Source: Acinetobacter cumulans
Lineage (GTDB): Bacteria > Pseudomonadota > Gammaproteobacteria > Pseudomonadales > Moraxellaceae
Reading direction: 5' to 3'
Length of the DNA: 64,000 bases
NCBI RefSeq assembly: GCF_003024525.3
Contig: NZ_CP035934.2
Location: forward strand, 310,001-374,000
In this document: piece after piece, positions 11,183 through 19,309 of the stretch
How positions within the stretch are numbered: the first letter of the stretch is position 1
Layout: each line of letters starts with the position of its first letter
The notes under the pieces: model-generated
What the model saw: the letters and a program-made list of their open reading frames with translations, nothing else
Databases searched by the model: none
What the model was told of the DNA's origin: nothing
Program-made: the position numbers and the translations under genes

Positions 11183-12196
11183 ATGAAAATGGCATCTTTT
11201 GATTTGCGTAAAATCATACGACCCGTAGGTTTACTGGTTGTTGCGATTTTTGCGATATTGGCAATTACACATATTTGGAACTATTACAATGCAGCGCCAT
11301 GGACACGTGATGGACGTATTCGAGGTGATGTAATTCAGGTCTCTTCGGATGTTTCAGGTTTAATTACTGAAGTTTTGGTTCAAGACAACCAAACGGTGAA
11401 AAAAGGGCAAGTTCTATTTAAAATCGATGTTGCACGCCAATCTCTTGATGTTGAGCAAGCGAAATCTGATTTGGCGAAAGCGAAAGCAAGCCTAGCCTCG
11501 GCGGAAGCCTCGTTACTACAGGCCAAAGCCAATGTTATAAAATCTGAAGCCACTAGAAATTTAGCAGACAAAAATGCAAATCGTTATTCAAACTTAATGG
11601 ATGGCGCAATTTCAAAACAAGAACAAGACCAAATGTTTGCGCAAAGAGACCAATCTCATGCAGAGCATGAACAAATGCAGGCATCGATTGAGCAAGCCAA
11701 AGCCAATATTGTTCAGCAAAAAGCATTAATTGAAGTGGCAACCAGTAATTTGCATTTAGCACAATTGAATTTAAAGCGTTCAGAAGTGGTTGCACCTGCA
11801 GATGGCACATTATCCAACTTTGAATTAAAAGCAGGTAATTATGTCAAAGTAGGTCAAGCTGTTGCAGCTTTACTTGACCGTGAAGAACTTTATGTGGTGG
11901 GTTATTTTGAAGAAACTAAATTGAATAAAATTTATGTGGGCGCACCAGCATCTATTCAATTAATGGGGGATTCTCATAGCTTAAAAGGGCACGTTCAAGG
12001 GATTGCTTCAGGTATTGAAGATAGGGAAAGAACTTCAACCACAGGTTTGTTGGCCAATGTGAATCCAACCTTTAGTTGGGTGCGTTTGGCACAACGTGTT
12101 CCGGTAAAAATTGTTTTAGATGAAGTTCCTAAAAATGAATTGGCATTTGTTGCAGGTCGTACTGTGACAGTTCATATTTTAGAAGATAAGCAATAA
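11183..12196 (+). CDS. aaeA: HlyD/EmrA-type periplasmic adaptor of the aromatic efflux pump
   Basis: This 337-residue membrane fusion protein has one N-terminal membrane anchor (about 12-32) followed by NAAPWTRDGRIRGDV, the hallmark entry into the barrel/lipoyl domain of AaeA/EmrA relatives. An alanine- and glutamine-rich coiled coil (about 90-190) comes next, then the second lipoyl half and a beta-barrel domain. It would link the FUSC permease to an outer-membrane channel such as the TolC-family protein encoded nearby. GAGG precedes the ATG, and an alternative ATG lies two codons later. It is the last gene of the operon and is followed by a strong terminator. Confidence 0.9.
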   Translation: MKMASFDLRKIIRPVGLLVVAIFAILAITHIWNYYNAAPWTRDGRIRGDVIQVSSDVSGLITEVLVQDNQTVKKGQVLFKIDVARQSLDVEQAKSDLAKAKASLASAEASLLQAKANVIKSEATRNLADKNANRYSNLMDGAISKQEQDQMFAQRDQSHAEHEQMQASIEQAKANIVQQKALIEVATSNLHLAQLNLKRSEVVAPADGTLSNFELKAGNYVKVGQAVAALLDREELYVVGYFEETKLNKIYVGAPASIQLMGDSHSLKGHVQGIASGIEDRERTSTTGLLANVNPTFSWVRLAQRVPVKIVLDEVPKNELAFVAGRTVTVHILEDKQ

Positions 12197-12230
12197 AAAA
12201 TCGTTCATTTCAAATATTCATCTAAAAATG

Positions 12231-12261
12231 AAAAAAGCATCTGATTCAGATGCTTTTTTTT
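12231..12261 (+). terminator. Terminator after the efflux operon
   Basis: GCATCTG and CAGATGC form a stem with a three-base loop, flanked by A and T runs. It ends the efflux operon and can also stop the convergent ruvX transcript. Confidence 0.88.
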
Positions 12262-12277
12262 ATGAATGAAATCTGAT

Positions 12278-12721
12278 TTAAGGTGTTAAACCTTCAGGGT
12301 TTCGATACCAACTTTCAATAAATAAAGCAGCTGCAATACTGTCTGCAGAGAGCTTTTTAGCGCGACCTTGAGCTTGATAATGATCGAGTTCATCCCGTGC
12401 TTCACGTGTTGTTAAGCGTTCATCCACCATTAAAGTTTCAATATTGGTTTGGTGGCGTAAGCGGCGGGCGAATTTACGTGCTCGTGCAGAAAGCTCTGAT
12501 TCGCTATCATCCATATTGAGTGGCAAACCCACCAAAAATAAAGTCGGTTGGTATTGCTTCACAATTTTAAGTAAATCATCCCAAACCGGAATTCCATCTT
12601 TCATGGGAAATAATGGTAATGGATTGGCGCTTTCAATAAGCGATTGGCCAACAGCCATGCCCATTTTTTGTGTGCCAAAGTCAAAGGCCATAATTAAATG
12701 CGGTGAAGATAAATCAGGCAT
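12278..12721 (-). CDS. ruvX: Putative pre-16S rRNA nuclease / Holliday junction resolvase-like RuvX (YqgF)
   Basis: The 147-residue protein has the RNase H-like fold motifs of the YqgF family: [15 protein letters not shown] with the catalytic Asp near residue 14, [15 protein letters not shown] and a final [12 protein letters not shown]. The family acts in 5' maturation of 16S rRNA in E. coli and was earlier proposed as a resolvase. The start overlaps the end of yqgE by 8 bases, giving translational coupling. This pairing is widely conserved in gammaproteobacteria. Confidence 0.93.
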   Translation of the reverse strand: MPDLSSPHLIMAFDFGTQKMGMAVGQSLIESANPLPLFPMKDGIPVWDDLLKIVKQYQPTLFLVGLPLNMDDSESELSARARKFARRLRHQTNIETLMVDERLTTREARDELDHYQAQGRAKKLSADSIAAALFIESWYRNPEGLTP

Positions 12722-13268
12722 GTCCTATCTCGGAAGAAAGCCAATTACGGTCGACGCCCATTTTTTTGTAGGCTGCATCCCAGCGGTCACTGTATGGCAA
12801 GTTAAAAATTAAATCCATATCGGAGTCACAAATGAGCCAATCACCACGAGAAATCTCTTGTTCTAATTGGTTTTTGCTCCAGCTGGCATAGCCTAATGCA
12901 ATTTGATAACGACCAACACCTTCATTGTGTGCAATCGCATCTAAAATGTCTTTTGATGTAGTAATACAGACATTTTCACCTACCGCAATGGATGAATGCC
13001 ATGTGGGTTGTCCCGTATGAAGTACAAAGCCTGCTTCTGGACGTAAGGGACCACCTTGCAAAACTTCATGCGGATTGACGTTATCCGCATTAATTTCCAG
13101 ATCGTTGAGCAACTCTTTAATTTGCAGGCCAGAAGGGCGGTTAATGATGATGCCTTGCGCGCCATCTTCATCGTGGCGTGCCAAATAAATCACCGTATTT
13201 GCAAAAAATTCATCTTGCATATCTGGCGGTGCAATCAAACATTGATGCGTCAGATATTGTTTGCTCAC
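12714..13268 (-). CDS. yqgE: YqgE/AlgH family protein (DUF179)
   Basis: This is a 184-residue cytosolic protein of the DUF179 family, whose biochemical role is unsettled. Conserved parts include [45 protein letters not shown] and [13 protein letters not shown]. It begins with GTG at 13268; the only GGGAG-like site is rather far (about 13 bases) upstream. It is co-transcribed with ruvX, which overlaps its 3' end. In Pseudomonas the relative AlgH was linked to alginate, but nothing nearby suggests that here. Confidence 0.92.
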   Translation of the reverse strand: MSKQYLTHQCLIAPPDMQDEFFANTVIYLARHDEDGAQGIIINRPSGLQIKELLNDLEINADNVNPHEVLQGGPLRPEAGFVLHTGQPTWHSSIAVGENVCITTSKDILDAIAHNEGVGRYQIALGYASWSKNQLEQEISRGDWLICDSDMDLIFNLPYSDRWDAAYKKMGVDRNWLSSEIGHA

Positions 13269-13344
13269 CGAAGGGCGTCTCCCTATCTCTATGATTGTCT
13301 TTATGATCTTTAATTTATTACACGTTACAAGAGGAATAAGATTT

Positions 13345-13369
13345 CGCCAAATACTTTTTGCATTTGGCG
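13345..13369 (-). terminator. Probable terminator after recN
   Basis: CGCCAAAT and ATTTGGCG form a perfect 8-bp stem with a nine-base loop, about 33 bases downstream of the recN stop. The following minus-strand bases AAATCTTATT are only moderately T-rich, so efficiency may be low. Confidence 0.42.
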
Positions 13370-13401
13370 CGTTTTAATTCGTATCTTTTGCTGATTTGGG
13401 C

Positions 13402-15063
13402 TTAAGCGTGTTGAAATTTTAGATTGCGTAACTGTTTAGCATGTTGGAGTGTTGTTTCGCTAATTTCTACACCACCTGTCATACGCGCTAATTCTTGAAT
13501 ACGGCCGTCTTCTTCTAATTCTAAAATTGTACTGCTGGCTGGGTCAGTCTGACGCTTTTTAACCAATAGGTGTTGGTCTGATTGTGCGGCCACTTGTGCC
13601 TGATGAGTAATACATAAAATCTGCACATGTTGTGCCAAATCAGCCAATAAACGACCGACGATTTCCGCTGTACCACCGCTAATACCAACATCAATTTCAT
13701 CAAAAACAATAATTTCGGCATCGGTTTTTTCGGCATTCATCACCTGCATCACCAAGGCAATTCGCGATAATTCACCACCAGAAGCAACTTTTGCCAAGGG
13801 CTGTGCAGGAATGCCTTTGTTTGCGGTAAAGAGCAACTGAATGAAACTTAAACCTTCACTCGAGGCTTGCTCGAGTGGTTCAAATTTAAATTCAAAATGT
13901 GCTTCAGGCAACGCCAACTGTTTAACTTGCTCGGTTAATTGTTTGGCTAATGGTGTGGCTGCTTCACGGCGAATATGGTCTAAATGTTCAGCTTTTGCTA
14001 AAAAGTCTTGGTAAGACAACTCCACTTGCTCTGCAAGGGTTTCAGGGTCTTCCAATTCATGCAATTGCTGTAGTTCAGTTTGCCAAGTATCAAATTGCTC
14101 TTTTAAAAGTTCAGGTTGTGTACGGTATTTACGTGCTAAACGATGGAAGACTTCAAGCTGGGTATTGAGTTCTTCCATTCGTTCAGGATCAAAACTTTGA
14201 CGGTCAATGAACTGGCGCAAGTTTGCTGTCGCATCATCTAATTCACTTTGCGCATTCAGCACAGCATTGTAAATTTCAGACAGTTGTTCACTACGCCCTG
14301 CATGCGACTCTAAACGGCGCAAAATAGATGAAATTTCTTGATTAATGTTTTGTTCTGCATCATCTAGGGCAGCCAGACCATAACCACAGTCTTGCATAAT
14401 ATGTTCATGATGACTTAAACGATCGAACTCTTGTTCAATCTCTTTGTAGTCTAGCTGTACAGGTTCTTCGAGTTCTTCAAGCTGTAATTGTAAGGTTTCA
14501 ATTCTTTGCTTACGTGTCGCTTGTGCATCGAGTGCAGTTTGATGCAGTCGAATATTTTTATGCCACAGGCTATATGCATCACGTACTGCTTGAGCGGGTT
14601 CATGGAAGCTACTATAACGATCGATCCAGTGTTTTGGATAGGGCGGTTCGAGTAATTGTTGCTGACTATGCTGGCTATACAGTTGAACCAGTAAGCGCCC
14701 TAACTCTTTGAGCTCAGATAGACTGCTTGGTCGGCCATTAATCCATGCTTTGCTTCGACCCGTTGCAAAAATCACACGACGTAAATGGATTTCCCCTGAC
14801 TCATCATCTAACTCCTGCTCTTTTAGCCAAAGCGCTTCTGGTGAGCCTTCTTGATAACTAAAGGTGGCTGTAACATCGGCTTTATCTGATCCATAACGCA
14901 CATAATTGGTATCTGTACGTTCTCCTAAACACGCTGAGAGGGCATCCAATAACAAGGATTTACCTGCGCCAGTTTCACCCGTTAAAACGTTAAAACCTTT
15001 TTCAATATCAATGGCTAAATGGTCGGCTAATGCAAAATTGATCAGAGTTAAATGTGTCAGCAT
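13402..15063 (-). CDS. recN: DNA repair protein RecN
   Basis: RecN is an SMC-like ATPase that acts early in double-strand break repair, holding or organising DNA ends for RecA. The 553-residue product matches E. coli RecN length. Walker A GETGAGKS is at 29-36 and coiled-coil arms span about 160-390. The ABC-type signature VASGGELSRIALVMQV and Walker B IIVFDEIDVGISGG lie in the C-terminal half. The frame is open to 15123, but MLTHLTLINFALADH at 15063 matches the family's usual N-terminus. I do not see a clear SOS (LexA) box upstream, as expected for Acinetobacter, which lacks a canonical lexA. Confidence 0.95.
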   Translation of the reverse strand: MLTHLTLINFALADHLAIDIEKGFNVLTGETGAGKSLLLDALSACLGERTDTNYVRYGSDKADVTATFSYQEGSPEALWLKEQELDDESGEIHLRRVIFATGRSKAWINGRPSSLSELKELGRLLVQLYSQHSQQQLLEPPYPKHWIDRYSSFHEPAQAVRDAYSLWHKNIRLHQTALDAQATRKQRIETLQLQLEELEEPVQLDYKEIEQEFDRLSHHEHIMQDCGYGLAALDDAEQNINQEISSILRRLESHAGRSEQLSEIYNAVLNAQSELDDATANLRQFIDRQSFDPERMEELNTQLEVFHRLARKYRTQPELLKEQFDTWQTELQQLHELEDPETLAEQVELSYQDFLAKAEHLDHIRREAATPLAKQLTEQVKQLALPEAHFEFKFEPLEQASSEGLSFIQLLFTANKGIPAQPLAKVASGGELSRIALVMQVMNAEKTDAEIIVFDEIDVGISGGTAEIVGRLLADLAQHVQILCITHQAQVAAQSDQHLLVKKRQTDPASSTILELEEDGRIQELARMTGGVEISETTLQHAKQLRNLKFQHA

Positions 15064-15200
15064 ACACGCATCCGAGCTGCGAAGAGTTTGAGTTTTAAGA
15101 TAGACAAGTTTTGTTTTTCTCACAAGACGGCTTAGTTGAGATAAGACCGAAAAACAGCATCATTTTAACGCAATTTGGACAAGATGATAGAGGAGAAGTG

Positions 15201-15236
15201 ATGATGATCATCATCGCCGATATTTCATGGGGTTAA
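15201..15236 (+). CDS. Possible 11-residue leader peptide MMIIIADISWG
   Basis: AGGAG at 15191-15195 lies 5 bases before ATG 15201, giving one of the better ribosome-binding sites of the window in front of an 11-codon frame with three consecutive isoleucine codons. The stop at 15234-15236 is 2 bases before another ATG at 15239. Such arrangements occur in leader-peptide attenuators, but I see no terminator hairpin nearby, and the next gene (ppnP) is 400 bases away. Coding is unproven. Confidence 0.22.
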   Translation: MMIIIADISWG

Positions 15237-15238
15237 AT

Positions 15239-15397
15239 ATGAGTATTGATCACAATACTGTCATGTTTTGGTCACTTAACTTAGATATAGCTACAGTAAT
15301 TTTACAAAAAATAAGCTGTTGGTCTAATTTTGGCATGTTCTTCGCTAGTTTATTTTATGATAGCTTCAAGTCCAATGATTCTTTAAAGTGCTCATAG
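15239..15397 (+). CDS. Possible 52-residue small ORF, unknown
   Basis: The frame runs MSIDHNTVMFWSLNLDI... to TAG at 15395-15397 with a hydrophobic, aromatic-rich middle. GGGG lies 6 bases before its ATG, and it starts directly after the 11-codon frame. No family is recognised. It may be chance in an AT-rich gap. Confidence 0.2.
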   Translation: MSIDHNTVMFWSLNLDIATVILQKISCWSNFGMFFASLFYDSFKSNDSLKCS

Positions 15398-15635
15398 ACA
15401 AAGTTTTACATGTCATATTTTTGTATCATAAAAAGTGATTTGAGATTCAAAAATAGTTGCTTTAGACTCAGTCAGCTTTTGAAGCAGAATCGTCAATATG
15501 GATATGAGGTTTGGCGATGAAGGCGGCATGATTACTTGATTCCGTCTGTGCATTCATTGATTGATTAGTTCAAGTGGCGGAATTAAACTAACTCAATCTA
15601 AATATTATAAATATGCTTTATCTGGAGAAATACGC

Positions 15636-15959
15636 ATGTCAGCGCAGTTTGATCATGTATCAGTTGTAAAAAAATCAAATGTTTATTTTGGTGGTCTATG
15701 CATTAGCCATACCGTTCAATTTGAAGATGGTACCAAGAAAACATTGGGTATTTTGCTTCCAACGGAAAAGCCACTGACATTTGAAACACATGTCCCTGAG
15801 CGTATGGAAATCATTTCAGGTGAATGCCGTGTACAAATTGGCGATAGCGAAGAAAGCGAATTGTTCCGTGCAGGTCAGTCCTTCTATGTACCGGGTGAAA
15901 GCCGTTTTAAAATTGAAACAGATGAAGTGTTAGATTACGTATGTCATTTTGAAGGCTAA
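15636..15959 (+). CDS. ppnP: Pyrimidine/purine nucleoside phosphorylase PpnP
   Basis: This 107-residue single-domain cupin belongs to the family (formerly DUF1255/YaiE) that phosphorolyses a range of nucleosides to free base and ribose-1-phosphate. Motifs include VYFGGLCISHTVQFEDG, TKKTLGILLPTE, PERMEIISGECRVQI and the C-terminal GQSFYVPGESRFKI. The ATG at 15636 has GGAGAA 7-8 bases upstream. It is monocistronic, with a terminator downstream and a long gap upstream. Confidence 0.93.
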   Translation: MSAQFDHVSVVKKSNVYFGGLCISHTVQFEDGTKKTLGILLPTEKPLTFETHVPERMEIISGECRVQIGDSEESELFRAGQSFYVPGESRFKIETDEVLDYVCHFEG

Positions 15960-16031
15960 GCGATTCCGTAGCCAAATTGAAGTAAGGCAAGGAAATTTTG
16001 CCCTGAATCAGTTAAACTAATGCTATCGCAA

Positions 16032-16065
16032 AAATCCTGTAAAGCTGGCTTTGCAGGATTTTTTA
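16032..16065 (+). terminator. Terminator after ppnP
   Basis: AAATCCTGTAAAG and CTTTGCAGGATTT pair over 13 positions with one U-G wobble around the loop CTGG, followed by TTTT. It separates ppnP from rlmB. Confidence 0.85.
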
Positions 16066-16104
16066 TTTTATATCTCTCCAATTGTTGTCGTTAAGAGGCC
16101 GTTC

Positions 16105-16854
16105 ATGGCAAAACCTGAATATTATTATGGCGTTCATGCAGTGGAATCATTGCTTGAGCTAGAGCCAGAGCGCGTTTTAACTTTATTTGCTTTAAAAGGC
16201 CGTGATGATCAGCGTTTACAGCATGTATTTGAATTGGCTGAACCGTTTGGTATTAGCATTCAAAAAGCGAGCCGTGACACCTTAGAAAAGCTAGCAGGTC
16301 AGCCTTTCCATCAAGGCGTTGTGGCCGCTGTGCGTCCATACCCTACGCTCAATGAAAAAGACTTAGATACGTTGATGGCTGCTTCAACACAGCCGATCTT
16401 GTTGGCGTTGGATCATATTACAGATCCTCACAACTTAGGTGCATGTATCCGTACTGCGGCCGCAATGGGGGTTGAGGCGGTGATTGTACCTCGCGATCGT
16501 GCAGCGAGTCTTACACCAACAGCGCGTAAAGTGGCAGCGGGTGGGGCAGAAAAAGTTAAATTTATTCAAGTGACCAATTTGGCACGTACCTTAGCGCATT
16601 TAAAAGAAGAGTTTAATGTGCGTGTTGTGGGAACTATGCTGGATGAAAAAGCATTGCCAATCCAACAGTTTGATTTTACAGGCACACCAGTTTGTGTAGT
16701 GATGGGCGCTGAAGATACAGGCTTACGCCCAATTACGCAGTCGCAGTGTGATCAAACGGTATATATTCCAATGAATGGTAATTTACAAAGTTTGAATGTC
16801 AGTGTTGCTACAGGTATGGCTTTGTACGAAGTATGTCGCCAGCGTAATCACTAA
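16105..16854 (+). CDS. rlmB: 23S rRNA (guanosine-2'-O-)-methyltransferase RlmB
   Basis: RlmB methylates the ribose of G2251 (E. coli numbering) in the peptidyl-transferase P-loop of 23S rRNA using SAM. The 249-residue protein has an N-terminal RNA-binding domain (about 1-80) beginning YYYGVHAVESLLE. The SpoU/TrmH knot domain follows, with DPHNLGACIRTAAAMG, VMGAEDTGLRP and NLQSLNVSVATGMALYE. The upstream extension to 16051 runs through the ppnP terminator; ATG 16105, preceded by AAGAGG, is the natural start. Confidence 0.95.
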   Translation: MAKPEYYYGVHAVESLLELEPERVLTLFALKGRDDQRLQHVFELAEPFGISIQKASRDTLEKLAGQPFHQGVVAAVRPYPTLNEKDLDTLMAASTQPILLALDHITDPHNLGACIRTAAAMGVEAVIVPRDRAASLTPTARKVAAGGAEKVKFIQVTNLARTLAHLKEEFNVRVVGTMLDEKALPIQQFDFTGTPVCVVMGAEDTGLRPITQSQCDQTVYIPMNGNLQSLNVSVATGMALYEVCRQRNH

Positions 16855-16901
16855 TACACTCATATTGAGTGAGTTTGACTTAATTTAAGAAATAAAAGTT
16901 T

Positions 16902-17777
16902 ATGTCTCCCCAAAAACAAGGTTATCTCTATGTTCTGATTACAATGTGTATTTGGGGGGGATTTACTCTGACTGCACGGCTCAGTGCAAACTGGGGAATC
17001 GGCGCATGGGATATTACCGCACTGCGCTTTTTATTGGCCTTTTGCATATTAATGCCGATCTTAATCTATAAAAAAGACACCGCTTTTTTATGGAAAAAAG
17101 AACCTTTTATTTTGGCCATGATTGGTGGTGTAGGATATTGTTTAACCGCATATTCAGCATTTCATTATGCACCAGCTGCACATGCAGCTATTTTTCTCAA
17201 TGGCTTTATTCCGCTGTGTACAGCAATCGCTGCCTTCGCTTTATTTAAGCAGGCTTTTGATCGGCATACTTGGGCGAGTCTAGTCATTATGATTGGTGCG
17301 ATTAGTGTCATGAGCTTCTTAATGTATCGTGAAACTGGGGTCGCATTTGGTCTAGGGGATCTCCTATTTGTCATGAGTGCCATTTGGTGGGGTGTTTTTA
17401 GCGTATTGCTAAGACAGTGGCAATTAAGCGCATGGCATGCGATGGCTGGGGTTGCTGTATGGTCAGCGATCGTATTTGTGCCAATTTATCTTTTATTTCT
17501 GCCTAAGCATTTAAGTGAGCCTGAGCCGATGCATTTGCTGGCTCAAGTTTTATATCATGGCATTTTTGTGGTGATTGTTGCGACCTTAACCTATGTGGAA
17601 GCAATTAAACGCCTTGGAGCCTTTAAGGCGGGCAGCATTGTCACACTGGCACCATTTATGGCTGCAATTTTGGCCGTTCCATTGCTGAATGAGCCTTTAA
17701 GTTTTGCGATTATTTGTGGTTTATTCGGGATGGCAATAGGTGCTTTGCAGCCATGGCGTTGGTTGCGTCGTCGTTAA
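16902..17777 (+). CDS. EamA/DMT family transporter
   Basis: This 291-residue inner-membrane protein has ten predicted helices in two EamA repeats, the layout of drug/metabolite transporters that export amino acids or other small metabolites. The first repeat begins YLYVLITMCIWGGFTLTARL and the second includes LGDLLFVMSAIWWGVFSVLL. The substrate cannot be told from sequence. It follows rlmB by 47 bases on the same strand with no terminator between, so some co-transcription is possible. The ribosome-binding site is weak. Confidence 0.88.
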   Translation: MSPQKQGYLYVLITMCIWGGFTLTARLSANWGIGAWDITALRFLLAFCILMPILIYKKDTAFLWKKEPFILAMIGGVGYCLTAYSAFHYAPAAHAAIFLNGFIPLCTAIAAFALFKQAFDRHTWASLVIMIGAISVMSFLMYRETGVAFGLGDLLFVMSAIWWGVFSVLLRQWQLSAWHAMAGVAVWSAIVFVPIYLLFLPKHLSEPEPMHLLAQVLYHGIFVVIVATLTYVEAIKRLGAFKAGSIVTLAPFMAAILAVPLLNEPLSFAIICGLFGMAIGALQPWRWLRRR

Positions 17778-17806
17778 GTTGCCGAATGATCTGTGAATGA
17801 ATGTGC

Positions 17807-17840
17807 AAAAAAAGCAGTCTGTATTAAGACTGCTTTTTTT
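17807..17840. terminator. Bidirectional terminator between the EamA gene and coaE
   Basis: GCAGTCT and AGACTGC form a stem with a six-base loop, flanked by A7 and T7 runs. The coaE stop codon (17824-17826) lies in the loop, so the last coaE codons (Lys-Lys-Gln-Ser) form one arm of the terminator. Confidence 0.88.
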
Positions 17841-18432
17841 CTGCGCGTTTTAAGTATTGTTGATGTAGGGGCGTTAACTGTTGATATAAATGATCGAGAT
17901 GACCATCATTCACAACAATATCATCAGCCAAGGCGCGTTTATCTGCCCGTGACATTTGTACCTGGATAATATTTTGAATTTGTTCAACACTTTGGCCATC
18001 ACGTTGGCTGGCACGTTGAATTTGTAGGGATTCGCTCGCATCAATTAAAAGGGTGTGATGGGTCAGTTCATGCTGATTGGTTTCAAACAAAAGTGGTGAA
18101 ACCAAGATGACATAAGGACTGCTGGCATGCTGTAGTTGCTGAATAATGGATTGGCGAATGGCAGGGTGAGTGATCTGTTCTAAGATTTTACGTGCTTCAG
18201 GTGATTTAAAAATATGTTCACGTAAAGCAGGGCGGTTTAATGCGCCATTGTCGAGTAAAACCCAATCACCAAACGCACGTTGAATATCGAGTAATGCACC
18301 ATGCCCAGGCGCTACAACTTCTCGTGCCACAATATCGGCATCGACTACAGTGATATTTTGAGATTCAAACCATGCACTTGCAGCAGATTTACCGCTTCCA
18401 ATACCACCTGTAAGACCCAAAATAAATGTCAT
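17824..18432 (-). CDS. coaE: Dephospho-CoA kinase
   Basis: CoaE phosphorylates the ribose 3'-hydroxyl of dephospho-CoA, the last step of coenzyme A synthesis. The 202-residue product shows the P-loop GGIGSGKS (9-16), DADIVAREVV and VSPLLFET, typical for the family, and is of normal length. It is the last gene of the pilB-pilC-pilD-coaE run, 13 bases after pilD. That position is conserved in pseudomonads and relatives. Its final codons are part of the terminator stem. Confidence 0.95.
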   Translation of the reverse strand: MTFILGLTGGIGSGKSAASAWFESQNITVVDADIVAREVVAPGHGALLDIQRAFGDWVLLDNGALNRPALREHIFKSPEARKILEQITHPAIRQSIIQQLQHASSPYVILVSPLLFETNQHELTHHTLLIDASESLQIQRASQRDGQSVEQIQNIIQVQMSRADKRALADDIVVNDGHLDHLYQQLTPLHQQYLKRAEKKQS

Positions 18433-18445
18433 GCCGAGATTACCT

Positions 18446-19309
18446 TTATGCTTGACCGAGATAGATTTTCATAATTTTCTCACCCCATAAAAACGCAATC
18501 CAACCAGCAATGGCAATATAAGGGCCAAAAGCAAATGGCTGGTTTTCTTTACGAACTTTGAGCAAAATAATACCGATAATCGCACCAACAAAAGAGGATA
18601 AAAGCACAATGAGAGGCAACATGAGTGGCCCCATCCATGCGCCTAAAGCCGCTAATAATTTAAAATCACCATAGCCCATGCCTTCTTTGCCTGTAATGAG
18701 TTTAAATGCGTAATAGACAGTCCATAAGCATAGAAAACCCAGTAAATAACCCCAAATCGAAGCGGTCGGAGAGACATAAATGGCATAGCTATTAATCCCT
18801 AAACCTAGGGCAGCTAGGGGGAGGGTGTAGCGATCTGGCAAAAGCTGTGTATCAAAATCGATAAAAGTCAGTGCGATCAGCATATAAGTCAGCACGAGAC
18901 CAAAGAGCATTTGTAACGTTGGGCCAAAGACAGCAACAACAATTAAAGCACAGACAGCTGTGAGTAATTCGATACAAGGATAGCGAATACTAATTGGGTT
19001 ATGGCAACTCCCGCATTTGCCTTTTAAGCTTATCCAGCTGATCACGGGGATATTTTGATACCAGCGAATTGGAGTGTGGCACTTAGGGCAGGTTGAGGCA
19101 GGCTTGCTTAATGTGATCTTTGTTTCATCAATGATAGGTTGTTCAGGGTGAAGGAAAAGTGTGCAGTCAGTTCGCCATTCCTGTTCCATCATTTTTGGGG
19201 TGCGATATATAACGACATTTAAAAAACTGCCGATACAGAGACTAAAAATCCCAACAACGCAATAAAGCGCTGTTGGGTTTTGAATTAAATATTCTACTAA
19301 ATCTTGCAT
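18446..19309 (-). CDS. pilD: Type IV prepilin peptidase / N-methyltransferase PilD
   Basis: PilD cleaves the leader of type IV prepilins and type II pseudopilins at the inner membrane and methylates the new N-terminus. The 287-residue protein has about eight membrane helices. The cytoplasmic zinc-type loop carries Cys74, Cys77, Cys99 and Cys102 (CPKC...CGSC). The two family catalytic aspartates fall at Asp151 (in IDFDTQLLPDRYTLP) and Asp215 (in GYGDFKL). Its ATG overlaps the pilC stop by one base. The DNA also suggests competence, as type IV pili serve uptake in this genus. Confidence 0.95.
   Translation of the reverse strand: MQDLVEYLIQNPTALYCVVGIFSLCIGSFLNVVIYRTPKMMEQEWRTDCTLFLHPEQPIIDETKITLSKPASTCPKCHTPIRWYQNIPVISWISLKGKCGSCHNPISIRYPCIELLTAVCALIVVAVFGPTLQMLFGLVLTYMLIALTFIDFDTQLLPDRYTLPLAALGLGINSYAIYVSPTASIWGYLLGFLCLWTVYYAFKLITGKEGMGYGDFKLLAALGAWMGPLMLPLIVLLSSFVGAIIGIILLKVRKENQPFAFGPYIAIAGWIAFLWGEKIMKIYLGQA

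Larger units (their letters stand above)
15064..15635. other. 572-bp gap between divergent recN and ppnP
   Basis: This AT-rich gap must hold the recN and ppnP promoters. It also holds a perfect 16-bp palindrome GATGATGATCATCATC (15200-15215) and two tandem short reading frames, listed separately. The remainder (15398-15635) shows no gene, repeat or terminator that I can support. An in-frame extension of ppnP to 15561 lacks a ribosome-binding site. Confidence 0.4.

Noticed and set aside
13056..13313. Open frames on the opposite strand of yqgE, recN, mrpA and other large genes
   Set aside because: They lie wholly inside well-identified genes, show no family features and no ribosome-binding sites; treated as shadows.
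15064..15123. 20-residue N-terminal extension of RecN
   Set aside because: RecN proteins begin MLxxLxIxNFALxD; the ATG at 15063 gives this and the normal 553-residue length.
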